Below are positions 35,055 through 44,662 of a stretch of 64,000 bases of DNA, piece after piece (position 1 is the first letter of the stretch; each line of letters opens with the position of its first letter). A program made the position numbers and the translations under genes. Under the pieces are notes generated by a model. That model ran no database searches. It was not told the DNA's origin and saw only the letters and a program-made list of their open reading frames with translations. The DNA is from Bacillus sp. FJAT-29790 (GTDB lineage: Bacteria; Bacillota; Bacilli; Bacillales; Cytobacillaceae), in NCBI RefSeq assembly GCF_019039215.1, contig NZ_JAHNZZ010000001.1, forward strand, positions 1,380,678 to 1,444,677. The letters are read 5' to 3'.

Positions 35055-36494
35055 TCAAACGTTAAATCTTTCCTTTTTCAAATTAGGAGTCAGATGGATG
35101 GCCTGATTTTTAAGAGCTTCGACTGCTTCGAGCAGTGCTTCGTTGATGCTTGGATGCGGATATAACGGAAAAAGCAAATCCTCGTCCCTTGCAATCATTT
35201 CTAAAGATAAAATGCCGCTCGAAATTAATTCAATCGCTCCATCGCCAATCATGTGCATGCCTAATAAAAGTTTGCTTTTCTTGTCAAAAATGACTTTAAT
35301 GAATCCATCTTTTTTGCCAATAAGCCCGGCGTATCCATTATTTGAGAGTGGAAATTGACCAATTTCAACTTCATAACCGTGCGCGAAAGCTTCTTGTTCC
35401 GTTAGACCGGCACTTGCGATTGGCGGCCTTGTATGGGCAACAGCCGGTATAAAGCGAAAATCTGCTTCAGCCCCTATGCCAGCGATAGCTTCAGCAGCAA
35501 CTTTCCCCTGTTTCATCGCTTTAACCGCTAATACCGGTCCCTCTGTCACATCGCCTATGGCAAAGATATTCGAGCAAGTAGTTTGGCACTGCTTATTCAC
35601 TTTAATAAAACCGCTCTCCGTCGTTTCAATTCCGATTCGATCCATTCCTATATTTTCGATGTTCGGCTTCGCAAAGGATGAAGTAAATAAATGGGTCCCA
35701 GTTATTGTTTCTATCCGATTCCTATTTTGAAGAATTATCGTGACAGCTTTTTCATCAGAATATGCCTTTGAAATCGAGGCGTTCCTAATTACTTGAATCT
35801 GATTCTTTTTAAAAACCCTTTTTAATTCGCGGTTAATAGACAAATCGTAATCAAAATCATCCTTACTGTTATCAAGGATGAGTGTAACTTGAGATCCGAG
35901 AGCTTCAAAAGCCATAGACATTTCGAGCGCAATATAGTCGCTGCCATAAACGAAGAGATTTTCAGGGATCAAATCAAGACTCGTAATCGACCAGGAATCG
36001 AGGATTCGCTTATTGTCTACTTTGATTCCTTCAGGTGCTTGCGGGGAACTCCCAGTGGCGATAATCGCGTGCTTAAAACGATAGACATTATACTGGTCCC
36101 CGTTTTCGACACCGACTTTATTTTCCGAAAGAAAAAAAGCTGCTCCTTTGATCATTTCAACTTTATTTGCGGTACATAATAACTGAACACTTTCGCGCAG
36201 CTTTTTGATCGTTTTATGTTTATATTCGGTGAATGTGTTCATATTAAAAGTGACATTTTTGCTTTCTATGCCAATGTTCTCGGATTCCCGTATCGATGCA
36301 AATTTTTCTGCTCCATGCGTAATGATTTTTGATGGAATACACCCTTTATTTAAGCAAACACCGCCCCATTGATCTTTTTCAATTAATGTGACTGATTGAC
36401 CAAGCTGTGCTGCGCGGATGGCGGCATGGTACCCGCCAGGCCCCCCCCCGATGATGATGAGATCGCGTTCGTGTGCAAGCTCGCCAACAACCAT
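35055..36494 (-). CDS. Dihydrolipoyl dehydrogenase (E3)
   Basis: 479-residue FAD/NAD disulfide oxidoreductase. FAD-binding LIIIGGGPGGYHAAIRAAQLG, redox-active CLNKGCIPSK, second FAD motif FAIGDVTEGP, and the C-terminal His-Glu dyad in YPHPSINEALLEA. It re-oxidises the lipoyl arm of the E2 encoded directly upstream (ATG immediately follows the E2 stop). Some replacements in the central domain relative to housekeeping E3s suggest a dedicated complex (inference). Confidence 0.92.
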   Translation of the reverse strand: MVVGELAHERDLIIIGGGPGGYHAAIRAAQLGQSVTLIEKDQWGGVCLNKGCIPSKIITHGAEKFASIRESENIGIESKNVTFNMNTFTEYKHKTIKKLRESVQLLCTANKVEMIKGAAFFLSENKVGVENGDQYNVYRFKHAIIATGSSPQAPEGIKVDNKRILDSWSITSLDLIPENLFVYGSDYIALEMSMAFEALGSQVTLILDNSKDDFDYDLSINRELKRVFKKNQIQVIRNASISKAYSDEKAVTIILQNRNRIETITGTHLFTSSFAKPNIENIGMDRIGIETTESGFIKVNKQCQTTCSNIFAIGDVTEGPVLAVKAMKQGKVAAEAIAGIGAEADFRFIPAVAHTRPPIASAGLTEQEAFAHGYEVEIGQFPLSNNGYAGLIGKKDGFIKVIFDKKSKLLLGMHMIGDGAIELISSGILSLEMIARDEDLLFPLYPHPSINEALLEAVEALKNQAIHLTPNLKKERFNV

Positions 36495-37751
36495 TTACAC
36501 CAACTCCAACAAAAGCATTTTGGGATTTTGAATCAACCCAGCAAAACGATTTGTAAAACGAACAGCGGCTGCCCCGTCTGTTACCCGGTGATCAAAGGAC
36601 ATGGAAATGTTCATCATAGAGCGGATGACAATTTGGTCGTCATCCGTGACAACCGGCATTTTTTTCGTTTTATGAAAAGAAATAAGCGCTGCTTCTGGAT
36701 GCTGAATGATCGGCGTCGCCCCAAAACTTCCACCAAGTGGGCCAACATTACTGATCGTAAAAGTCCCGCCAGAAATGTCCTTAATGCTTAATTCGTTAGC
36801 TAATGCTTTTTCTGTTAGCTGTTTCATTTCAGCATGTATGATGCGAATTGATTTCTGCTCGACATTTCGAAGAACCGGAACGATCAACCCATCCTCCGTA
36901 TCGACCGCAATCCCGATATGATGCTCATGCTGAAGGCGAATCACTTCATTTTCTTCATCCAGACGCGCATTGAAGATTGGAAATTCCTTTAGACAAATGG
37001 ATATTGCCTTCATAAAAAAAGCTGTCGCAGAGAAGCTTTCGTTTAATTTTTTTAACTCGGTTCGAAATTGGATTAGATCGGTGACATCCACCTCCTCAAA
37101 ATGGGTACAATGTGGAATCGTATATAAAGACTGGGCCATTTTTTTGGCGATTTGCTTTCTTCTGCCTCTGAAAGGGATGGTGTCATTTCTTAGTGGATTT
37201 TTTTCTGAGAGTGGTGCGGTATGTTCTTGCTTTTCCGGTTTTAACGGCTGGATTTTTTGATGTGAGGCGGTCATCAGTTTATAAATATCTTCATCTGTAA
37301 TCCGGCCAGCTGGTCCTGATCCTTCTACCATTTCGATATCAATGGAGTTGTCACGAGCCATTTTTCTCGTATAAGGGGAAGCAAGGATCCGCTTCGGCTT
37401 CGCCTGCTTTTCTGCGAAATTGAATTTATTCTTTTCTTCGAGTTGCTGGCTCCATTTGTTTGCAGTCATTTCCGCTAGCATTGGAGAATGATTCCCAATT
37501 TTAGACACTGCATCTGTGTCTTCCAATATTAACAAAGTAGTCCCGACCGCTACGATTTGCCCGGGATTAACTTTGAATTCCCGAATGATTCCAGCCCGTG
37601 GAGCTGGGATTTCTGCTGTCATTTTATCCGTTTGTACTTCAATTAATGGGTCATCTACTTTAACAATATCGCCGGGCTTCACTAAAAAGCAGTTGATTTC
37701 TGCCTCTATCATGCCTTCGCCGATATCATGAAGTTTGACTTCCATCTCCAC
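36495..37751 (-). CDS. 2-oxoacid dehydrogenase E2 (lipoyl acyltransferase)
   Basis: 418 residues in the classical order: one lipoyl domain at about 1-80 with the lipoyl-lysine in EVQTDKMTAEIPAP, a linker, a peripheral subunit-binding domain (ASPYTRKMARDNSIDIEMVEGSGPAGRITDEDI), and the catalytic core ending in MSFDHRVTDGAAAVRF, whose His and Asp are catalytic. It transfers the acyl group to CoA. Overall closest in layout to branched-chain 2-oxoacid (BkdB) E2s. Second-last in the E1a-E1b-E2-E3 operon. Confidence 0.9.
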   Translation of the reverse strand: MEMEVKLHDIGEGMIEAEINCFLVKPGDIVKVDDPLIEVQTDKMTAEIPAPRAGIIREFKVNPGQIVAVGTTLLILEDTDAVSKIGNHSPMLAEMTANKWSQQLEEKNKFNFAEKQAKPKRILASPYTRKMARDNSIDIEMVEGSGPAGRITDEDIYKLMTASHQKIQPLKPEKQEHTAPLSEKNPLRNDTIPFRGRRKQIAKKMAQSLYTIPHCTHFEEVDVTDLIQFRTELKKLNESFSATAFFMKAISICLKEFPIFNARLDEENEVIRLQHEHHIGIAVDTEDGLIVPVLRNVEQKSIRIIHAEMKQLTEKALANELSIKDISGGTFTISNVGPLGGSFGATPIIQHPEAALISFHKTKKMPVVTDDDQIVIRSMMNISMSFDHRVTDGAAAVRFTNRFAGLIQNPKMLLLELV

Positions 37752-37755
37752 CCTC

Positions 37756-38757
37756 CTAAAATGCCATTACTTTTTTGATCGCATGCATAACTCTATCAAC
37801 GCTCGGCAAATAATGGTCTTCAAACCCGAAATATGGAACCGGTACATCAAATCCCGCAACCCGCTCTACAGGGGCCTTTTGATATAAAAATGACGTATCA
37901 TTGATGATTGCTACCACATCATTCCCCACCCCGCCAGTTGCATGTGCTTCATGAACAATAACAGTCCTGCCGGTTTTTTGGACCGACTCAGCAATGATGT
38001 CCTTATCGAGCGGAAAAAGAGTCCTTAAGTCAATAACGTCACAATGAATCCCTTTTTTCCTCATTTCTTCAGCTGCTTTTCGTACAATCGGAACCATTGC
38101 TCCCCAAGTAATAACCGATACAACATCGCCATCCATCAGCCTCATGCCTTTCCCGATTTCAACTGTATACTTCCCTTCTGGCACTTCCCCTCTTTCTGAT
38201 CGGTAACAGCGCATCGGCTCTAAAAATAAGACAGGATCAGGATCTTCAATCGCTGCAATCAACAATCCCTTTGCATCATACGGGCTAGATGGACAGACAA
38301 CCTTTATACCGGGCATATGCGTAAAAAGAGCTTCTGTACTGTCACAATGGAGTTCAGGAGCCCTCACACCTGCACCATATGGAGCGCGAATCACGATCGG
38401 AACCGTGAAATGGCCCATCGTTCGCATCCGCAGGCGGGTTGCATGAGTCATAATCTGTTCATAGGCAGGATAAATGAAACCTAAAAATTGGATTTCAATA
38501 ACAGGTAAAAAACCATTAACCGCCATGCCAATTCCAGCACCGACAAAACCGGCTTCGCTTAACGGGGTATCAATTACACGGTCTTCTCCGTATTTCGCCT
38601 GGAGCCCATCCGTCGCTCGAAATACACCACCATTTATCCCGATGTCTTCCCCTAATAATAGGACTTCATGCCTTTCTGCTAACATCGTATCAAGCGCATC
38701 CGTTATGGCTTGTATCATTGTCATCGTTTTTATTTTAGCAGCCGTTTTCAACTTCAT
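37756..38757 (-). CDS. 2-oxoacid dehydrogenase E1 beta subunit
   Basis: 333 residues, transketolase-like. LLGEDIGINGGVFRATDGLQ, RVIDTPLSEAGFVGAGIGMA, YPAYEQI, RAPYGAGVRAPELHCDSTEA and EAHATGGVGNDV are all E1-beta landmarks. It forms the a2b2 decarboxylase with the upstream subunit, overlapping it by ATGA. In the aromatic context its natural 2-oxoacid may be phenylpyruvate or a related aryl-pyruvate, though branched-chain acids remain possible. Confidence 0.88.
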   Translation of the reverse strand: MKLKTAAKIKTMTMIQAITDALDTMLAERHEVLLLGEDIGINGGVFRATDGLQAKYGEDRVIDTPLSEAGFVGAGIGMAVNGFLPVIEIQFLGFIYPAYEQIMTHATRLRMRTMGHFTVPIVIRAPYGAGVRAPELHCDSTEALFTHMPGIKVVCPSSPYDAKGLLIAAIEDPDPVLFLEPMRCYRSERGEVPEGKYTVEIGKGMRLMDGDVVSVITWGAMVPIVRKAAEEMRKKGIHCDVIDLRTLFPLDKDIIAESVQKTGRTVIVHEAHATGGVGNDVVAIINDTSFLYQKAPVERVAGFDVPVPYFGFEDHYLPSVDRVMHAIKKVMAF

Positions 38758-39818
38758 TCACCCCCAATAAACCGCAGATACTCCTCTTTTTGCTGCCTGA
38801 TCTGCCATGTTGGTTCCGCAAATACATGATCAAATATATCTGCAGGATTTGCAGGCGGAAACGCTTCCATTTCTGCGACCGCTTTTTCAATCTCCTGTGC
38901 AGCATCGGCTTCCATTTCAAGGACCCGATTTTCCTCATAGATCCCTTCCTTTTTCAGCCATCTTTCCACACGGAGAATCGGATCTGTTTCGGATCTGCGG
39001 GTGCTGCTTTCTGACTGGTCCCGATATTTAGCTGGATCATCAGCTGTCGTATGAGCACCATATCTCCACGTAACAGCTTCTATCAATGTCGGACCCCCAC
39101 CGTTTCTTGCTCGTTCCAATGCTTTTAATGTTTCGAAATATACAATCAAGACGTCATTGCCATCGATCCGGACTCCCGGCATATCATAAGCCAAAGATTT
39201 CTGTGCGATCGTTTTTGAATTCATTTGTTTTTCGAGTGGAACAGAAATCGCGTATTGGTTATTTTGATTAAAAAAGACGACAGGCACTTGAAACACGCTG
39301 GCAAAATTCAGCCCTTCATGGAAATCTCCCTCAGATGTAGCACCATCACCAAAATAAGCAATTGCTGCGGTTTTTGACCCTTTTTTCTTTTCCGCAAAAG
39401 CAGCGCCGGCAGCATGTGGAATTTGCGTAGCAATTGGAATGCCTGGCGGAAAAATCTTTTTGCCATCCGGAGGGATGCAACCTTCATTTCTTCCGTTCCA
39501 AAACAGGAGGATATTTCTTAACGAATGCCCGAACACCATCGCTGCCCCGTGATCACGGTACGTCGGAAACATCCAATCTTCGGGATTCAATGCCAGTGCA
39601 CTACCAACTTGGGCTGCCTCCTGTCCTTCAAAAGGGGCGTATGTGCCGATTCTCCCTTGACGCTGTAAGCTGATTGCTTTTCGATCAAACATTCGAATTC
39701 TAATTAGCTGTCTGAGAAAATGGTATACAAGCTCAGCCGTAACTTTTTCTTTATAATCAGATGAAACAATCTTTCCGTTAGAGTCCATGATTTGCTGGAT
39801 CGGAAATTGATTTTCCAT
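38754..39818 (-). CDS. 2-oxoacid dehydrogenase E1 alpha subunit
   Basis: 354-residue thiamine-diphosphate enzyme subunit. RQGRIGTYAPFEGQEAAQVG, the ThDP motif GDGATSEGDFHEGLNFASVFQVPVVFFNQNN, and the phosphorylation-loop-like YRYGAHTTADDP region are visible (the last as WRYGAHTTADDP). It resembles pyruvate and branched-chain E1-alpha. The ATG at 39818 follows AAAGGGTGAG; a 24-residue upstream extension is unsupported. First gene of the E1a-E1b-E2-E3 operon. Confidence 0.88.
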   Translation of the reverse strand: MENQFPIQQIMDSNGKIVSSDYKEKVTAELVYHFLRQLIRIRMFDRKAISLQRQGRIGTYAPFEGQEAAQVGSALALNPEDWMFPTYRDHGAAMVFGHSLRNILLFWNGRNEGCIPPDGKKIFPPGIPIATQIPHAAGAAFAEKKKGSKTAAIAYFGDGATSEGDFHEGLNFASVFQVPVVFFNQNNQYAISVPLEKQMNSKTIAQKSLAYDMPGVRIDGNDVLIVYFETLKALERARNGGGPTLIEAVTWRYGAHTTADDPAKYRDQSESSTRRSETDPILRVERWLKKEGIYEENRVLEMEADAAQEIEKAVAEMEAFPPANPADIFDHVFAEPTWQIRQQKEEYLRFIGGE

Positions 39819-40006
39819 ATTCTCACCCTTTTCTCCGTAATCATATTGGTAATAATAACAACGGATATCATTCATGGATAAGGGGATCAAATTCTTCTTT
39901 GCGTATTTGCACCCAGATTTTCACCTTAGCTTGCTCGATAAATTCCTCAAAAAAATCAAAAGGCTCGCCGGAGGCTTAACTTCCTACTTCCTAGATGCAA
40001 TAGTTA

Positions 40007-40801
40007 TTAGGACAAAAGAGTACGATCACTTGCCATTTTTGAGCCTCTAATTCTTTGAAATTCATTTAAAAGCTGTTCGATCGTCAATTTTCTTTTTTGT
40101 TCTTCGTCTACTTCGAAAATAATCTGTCCATTGTCCATCATGATTAGTCTATTTCCAAGGTCAAGAGCTTGCTGCATATTATGAGTAACCATCAATGTGG
40201 TCAGATTAATTTTTCCGACGATTTCTTTCGTTAAGTTTGTAATCAGTTCCGCACGGGCAGGGTCAAGTGCGGCTGTGTGCTCATCTAATAATAGAATTGC
40301 TGGCTCGGTAAAAGTCGCCATTAATAACGACAGTGCCTGACGTTCTCCTCCAGACAGCAGCCCTACTTTCGCTGTTAACCGGTTTTCCAAACCGAGGTGG
40401 AGGGTTGCTAGAATCTCTTGAAAAAACTCCTTCCGCTTCTTTGTCACCCCTTTTCTTAAAGTTCTAGACCTATCTCTTGAAAAAGCCATCGCCAGATTTT
40501 CCTCAATTGTCATGCTTGGAGCTGTTCCTGCCATTGGATCCTGAAAAACACGGCCGATTAGCTTCGCTCTTTTATACTCGGGTAGATTGGTGACATCCTG
40601 GTCGTCAATCGAAATAGCCCCAATATCTGGGTTCATCACACCCGAAATCATATTCATCAATGTCGATTTCCCTGCTCCATTGCTGCCAATAACAGTTACA
40701 AAATCTCCCGCAATTAAAGTAAGATTTATGCGATCTAGTGCTACTTTTTCATTAGGCGTCCCTTCATTGAATACTTTATGAATCTGACTTAATTTCAGCA
40801 T
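40007..40801 (-). CDS. ABC transporter ATP-binding protein (TrpZ-like)
   Basis: 264 residues: Walker A GSNGAGKST, Q-loop VFQDPMAGTAPSMTIEEN, signature LLSGGERQALSLLMA, Walker B ILLLDEHTAALDP and H-loop VTHNMQQ. The DPMAGTAP segment and DEHTAALDP (His instead of Pro after DE) are typical of ATPases paired with TrpXYZ/ABC-type aromatic amino acid permeases. Starts at 40801 behind AAAGGGTGAGG, overlapping the end of the permease gene. Confidence 0.85.
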   Translation of the reverse strand: MLKLSQIHKVFNEGTPNEKVALDRINLTLIAGDFVTVIGSNGAGKSTLMNMISGVMNPDIGAISIDDQDVTNLPEYKRAKLIGRVFQDPMAGTAPSMTIEENLAMAFSRDRSRTLRKGVTKKRKEFFQEILATLHLGLENRLTAKVGLLSGGERQALSLLMATFTEPAILLLDEHTAALDPARAELITNLTKEIVGKINLTTLMVTHNMQQALDLGNRLIMMDNGQIIFEVDEEQKRKLTIEQLLNEFQRIRGSKMASDRTLLS

Positions 40802-41807
40802 CTGCCTCACCCTTTCTATCTGGTGATAAATGCAAAAGGGCCAAGTGTTCCTCATGTCTTCTAGCCTTCCGATTCTTTTCTTTCGTCCTATCAATAATTT
40901 TCGGTGCGATAAGGGCCAAGATGACAATAGTGGCGGTGATCAGCTTCATATCTCCCGGCTGAAGGAAATCGACTCGCAAAGCTAATGTGACAACGATCCG
41001 ATAAATGATTGCCCCACCAATAACAGCTAACGTTGTCCTTGCGATTGTTTTCGTTCCAAATATGGCTTCACCGATGATTACAGATGCGAGACCGATAATA
41101 ATCATCCCGATCCCCATCCCGACATCAGCAAATCCACTTTGCTGAGCGATGAGTGCACCGGAAAACGCCACCATCGCATTTGCAAGGCCAAGCCCGAGAA
41201 TGACCATTGAATTCGTGTTGGCTGACAGGCTACGAATCATCCTTTTATTGTCACCTGTTGCCCTTAGTGCCAGGCCAATTTCTGTTTGTAAAAAGCGATC
41301 AGTCAGAAATTTTATGGCCAAGGTAACAAGCAACATGAAAATGAATATTCCCCATGTCCTTGGCAGGCTGTCTCCAAACCCAACAGTAATGAAAACACGA
41401 TTAATAATCGAATCGAATCCTGTTTTTTCCCATGTCTCTCTTAGACTTGTCATTGCAGTTTCTGTATTTAATAATGGTACATTGGATTTCCCCATGATCC
41501 GCAGATTAATTGAATAAAGGCCAATCATCATTAATATTCCAGATAGGAGAGCATTGATTTTTCCAAAGGTATGAAGGATACCTGTTATACATCCAGCAGC
41601 AAAGCCGGCCACAAGCGCTGAAAATGTTGCTACAAAGGGGTTAATTCCGCTGACAATCATCGTTGCCGCTACAGCTGCTCCTGTTACAAAACTTCCATCA
41701 ACGGTCAAATCGGGAAAATCAAGGACCCGAAAAGATAAGTAAACACCAAGTGCCATAATCGCATAGATGATTCCAGATTCAAACGCCCCAAAGACTGCTG
41801 TGAACAC
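40776..41807 (-). CDS. ABC transporter permease (TrpY-like, aromatic amino acid type)
   Basis: 343 residues, about eight or nine membrane segments, with ALGVYLSFRVLDFPDLTVDGSFVTGAAVAA near the N-terminus. That block marks the permeases encoded with TrpX-type tryptophan/tyrosine binding proteins in Firmicutes. GTG start after GAGGGTG. No substrate-binding protein gene is adjacent, although these systems normally have one. Likely imports the amino acids or acids broken down by the surrounding genes (inference). Confidence 0.8.
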   Translation of the reverse strand: MFTAVFGAFESGIIYAIMALGVYLSFRVLDFPDLTVDGSFVTGAAVAATMIVSGINPFVATFSALVAGFAAGCITGILHTFGKINALLSGILMMIGLYSINLRIMGKSNVPLLNTETAMTSLRETWEKTGFDSIINRVFITVGFGDSLPRTWGIFIFMLLVTLAIKFLTDRFLQTEIGLALRATGDNKRMIRSLSANTNSMVILGLGLANAMVAFSGALIAQQSGFADVGMGIGMIIIGLASVIIGEAIFGTKTIARTTLAVIGGAIIYRIVVTLALRVDFLQPGDMKLITATIVILALIAPKIIDRTKEKNRKARRHEEHLALLHLSPDRKGEADAEIKSDS

Positions 41808-41968
41808 TTAGAATCACACCCTCTATTGTGATTTTCGCTTATCGAAACCGATTCTAATAAAAGCCACCCCCTTCGTTTTTGAATTGGATGGCCCTACAAT
41901 TAAAGGATGATCAAGGACAACCTATTCCTCATCCTTATGTAATCATTAAAAAAATAAACTCTTTTCAA

Positions 41969-42742
41969 TTATTCACCTTGAAAAATTGGTTTTCGTTTCT
42001 CTTTAAAAGCTGCTACGCCTTCTTGATGATCGGCAGTCATACCCGCAATTCGCTGTCCTTGTGCATCTCGTTCCAGACTTTCCTGTAGTGTTGAATCCCA
42101 GCTCGCCTTCAGGTTTCTTTTTATCAATCCGATTGCTTTTGTTGGCATACTGGCGAGCCTTTCTACAAAAACCGTCACCTCTTCCGTCCAATTTTCAATC
42201 GGGATCACTTTTGTAGCTAAGCCCAGTTCCTTCGCATCATGGGCGGAAATTTTTTCACCTAGAACGGCCAGTTCAAGAGCTTTTGCATGCCCAATGAGTT
42301 TCGGAAGATAATATAGATTTCCTGCATCGGGTACAAGACCCACGTGTATAAAAGCTTCGATAAAACTTGCCTTTTCAGATAAAAGACGGAAATCACAAGC
42401 AAGTGCCAGACTCATTCCCGCACCGGCTGCTACCCCGTTTACCGCCGCAATGATCGGCTTTTCGCAATTATGAAGCTCCATGACCATCGGGTTATAGCGC
42501 GTACGCAAGACTTCACCATGATCCATTTCATCATTGACTCCTTCGAGATCCTCCCCTGAACAAAAAGCTCGCCCTTCGCCCGTTATCACAATAGCACGGA
42601 CACCAGCATCTCTGTTCGCCAATTTAATCACATGCTGGACTTCTTTATTTAGTTGTTCCGTAAACGCGTTTAACTTGTCTGGCCGGTTTAAGGTGATCCA
42701 GGCCACTTGATTGGAAACTTTATATTTAATTGCTTCATACAT
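41969..42742 (-). CDS. paaG: Enoyl-CoA hydratase/isomerase family, PaaG-like (ring 1,2-epoxyphenylacetyl-CoA isomerase)
   Basis: 257-residue crotonase. Substrate-binding FCSGEDLEGV and oxyanion-hole VNGVAAGAGMSLALACD. The PaaG-typical HVGLVPDAGNLYYLP carries Asp where hydratases have Glu, fitting an isomerase that converts the epoxide to the oxepin-CoA. Ends the paa gene run on this strand. Confidence 0.82.
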   Translation of the reverse strand: MYEAIKYKVSNQVAWITLNRPDKLNAFTEQLNKEVQHVIKLANRDAGVRAIVITGEGRAFCSGEDLEGVNDEMDHGEVLRTRYNPMVMELHNCEKPIIAAVNGVAAGAGMSLALACDFRLLSEKASFIEAFIHVGLVPDAGNLYYLPKLIGHAKALELAVLGEKISAHDAKELGLATKVIPIENWTEEVTVFVERLASMPTKAIGLIKRNLKASWDSTLQESLERDAQGQRIAGMTADHQEGVAAFKEKRKPIFQGE

Positions 42743-42757
42743 AGGCTATGAATCCCC

Positions 42758-43537
42758 CTATTTCCCTTTAAAATGTGGCTTTCGTTTTTCTTGAAATGCT
42801 TTCATACCCTCTTTTTGATCCTCGGAAGAGAATAATAGGTAGAAGTTTTTACGTTCAAACTGCATGCCTTCATTTATTGGTGTATCTACGGCCTTGAGAA
42901 CGGATTCTTTGATGAGCCGGATGGACAATGGTGCCTGTCTTGCAATCGATTCAGCCATTTTGATCGTTTCCTCCAAGAGTAGCTCTTTAGCGATCAAACG
43001 GTTTATGATTCCGAAATGGAGAGCTTCTCGTCCGGAAATTCTCTTTCCTGTAAACAGCCATTCCATAGCTTTTGTTCTTCCAACAAGCTTTGTTAAACGC
43101 TGTGTTCCCCCGGCCCCTGGCATGACGCCAAGATTCACTTCCGGAAAGCCAAATTCCGCATCTTCTGCGGCAAAAAGCAAATCACAGCAAAGTGCCAACT
43201 CGAAACCGCCCCCGAGAGCAAAGCCCTGTACAGCCCCGATGATCGGTTTTTTGATCATGGCAATCCGGTCCCAATCCTTAAATTGATTACGAAGCTCAAA
43301 ATCTACTGCATTTTCGTCAGCCATTTCAGCAATATCTGCTCCAGCCGCAAAAGCCCGGCCATTCCCGCTTAATACTATCGCACGGACATTTTCATTTTTA
43401 TCGAATTCTTCCAGAACCGTTACAATTTCAGAAACCATCGGGCGGTTGATGGCATTTAGGACGGAAGGACGATCTAAAGTGATGAAACCAAGCTGTCCTT
43501 TAACGGACGTCTCGATATATTCATAGCTTTTATTCAT
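42758..43537 (-). CDS. paaF: Enoyl-CoA hydratase, PaaF-like
   Basis: 259-residue crotonase with both catalytic glutamates present (NLGVMPGAGGTQRL region, preceded by GFPEVN), FAAGADIAEM and VQGFALGGGFELALCCD. In the phenylacetate pathway PaaF hydrates the dehydroadipyl-CoA formed after ring opening. ATG overlaps the end of the EthD gene by 8 bases, indicating coupling. Could also serve general beta-oxidation. Confidence 0.78.
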   Translation of the reverse strand: MNKSYEYIETSVKGQLGFITLDRPSVLNAINRPMVSEIVTVLEEFDKNENVRAIVLSGNGRAFAAGADIAEMADENAVDFELRNQFKDWDRIAMIKKPIIGAVQGFALGGGFELALCCDLLFAAEDAEFGFPEVNLGVMPGAGGTQRLTKLVGRTKAMEWLFTGKRISGREALHFGIINRLIAKELLLEETIKMAESIARQAPLSIRLIKESVLKAVDTPINEGMQFERKNFYLLFSSEDQKEGMKAFQEKRKPHFKGK

Positions 43538-43838
43538 CAACTTCCTCACCAATCATCATAGTAATTAAATTGCCGGCAAAGCTCATCACATCTTTTCCAG
43601 AAGCTTTCCCTTCGTCTGTTTTCATCGCTGCCTTTAATGCCTCTTGGCTGTCATAATACATTTCACACATTAAATAATATTTTCCTTCTCCCCCCATCGG
43701 ACTGCCAACAATTTTCGTAACCTCCATTTTCCTTAGTCCTGGAATTTTTGCTGTAAGCGGTGCATGCGTATTAAAATAATGCTCATCGAAAGCGTCTTTA
43801 TTTTCGGGGTGTTTGTATAAAGCGATTAATTTGATCAT
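43530..43838 (-). CDS. EthD family protein
   Basis: 102-residue ferredoxin-like (dimeric alpha-beta barrel) protein. LIALYKHPENKDAFDEHYFNTHAPLTAKIPGLR is the EthD signature. Such proteins are found in many catabolic operons, including Gram-positive paa clusters; their job is unclear. Start at 43838 behind AAAGGAAG. Confidence 0.82.
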   Translation of the reverse strand: MIKLIALYKHPENKDAFDEHYFNTHAPLTAKIPGLRKMEVTKIVGSPMGGEGKYYLMCEMYYDSQEALKAAMKTDEGKASGKDVMSFAGNLITMMIGEEVDE

Positions 43839-43981
43839 TTTCTTAACTTCCTTTCGGTTTGAGACTTTTATTTTCAATTAGTGAATAGAATTTCGCTGTA
43901 AAATGGATCAAAATTTCAATTTTCATGTAATTTCTGAAGAATAATAGCAAAATGGCGCCTGTTTTTTTAGCAAATATTAAA

Positions 43982-44056
43982 ATATCGGCCAATTGCGGAC
44001 ATTTATCGGCCAATTATTACATTTTAACGGCCAAATTCTAATTTTATCGGCCAAAT
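43982..44056. repeat. Four 21-bp spaced repeats (CGGCCAA)
   Basis: The core (t/a)(a)cggccaa occurs at about 43986, 44007, 44028 and 44048, spaced 21, 21 and 20 bases, in the 288-base gap between paaD and the EthD gene. The spacing equals two helical turns, so the sites face the same side of DNA. Confidence 0.7.
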
Positions 44057-44126
44057 GAAAATCTGTTTCCCTTTTCTATTAAAATCGAAGAAAATTGCCC
44101 GTTTCTTTCATTTAATCTAAAAAAAG

Positions 44127-44624
44127 TCACATCATCGTGGAAACAGGTTTCATAGCTTCAAACGGATTTTTGCAAGATTTGCAGTATAGGATACTACGGC
44201 ATGCTGTCGGACCAAATAAATTTTCAATTGTCGTGTAGGTGGCATCGCAATACGGACAATCAACATGCCATTCTCCTGTTTCACTAATTTGTTTAGGAGG
44301 AGGTGCAATGCCGAACTCCTTTAAATGAACCCTTCCATCATTTGTAATTCTGTCTGAGGTCCAAGGCGGATGGTATATAAATTGGACATCGATTTTGTCA
44401 AACAAGTTTAATTTATTCATTTCCTGCACTACATTTTTACGGATAATATCAAGAGCCGGACAGCCCATAAAAGTTGGGAGAAGCTCAATGAGTACTGATT
44501 TTCCGCTCACATCTACTTTTTCTACCATCCCTAAATCGACGATTGAAATAGCTTCGATTTCCGGATCTTTCACGTTATTAAGCGCTATCAAAACAACGGA
44601 TTTCATTGTGTGATTTTGTTGCAT
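44127..44624 (-). CDS. paaD: Phenylacetyl-CoA epoxidase maturation subunit PaaD
   Basis: 165 residues. N-terminal MIP18/DUF59 domain (NNVKDPEIEAISIVDLGMVEKV, LPTFMGCPALD with the conserved Cys). The C-terminal zinc ribbon CPYCDATYTT...CKSCKNPFEAMKP is specific to PaaD. Thought to help metal-cluster assembly for the epoxidase system. Lies 38 bases downstream of paaC. Confidence 0.88.
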   Translation of the reverse strand: MQQNHTMKSVVLIALNNVKDPEIEAISIVDLGMVEKVDVSGKSVLIELLPTFMGCPALDIIRKNVVQEMNKLNLFDKIDVQFIYHPPWTSDRITNDGRVHLKEFGIAPPPKQISETGEWHVDCPYCDATYTTIENLFGPTACRSILYCKSCKNPFEAMKPVSTMM

Positions 44625-44662
44625 ATCTCATCAATCCCTTAAAAAAATTCTGACATTACACC

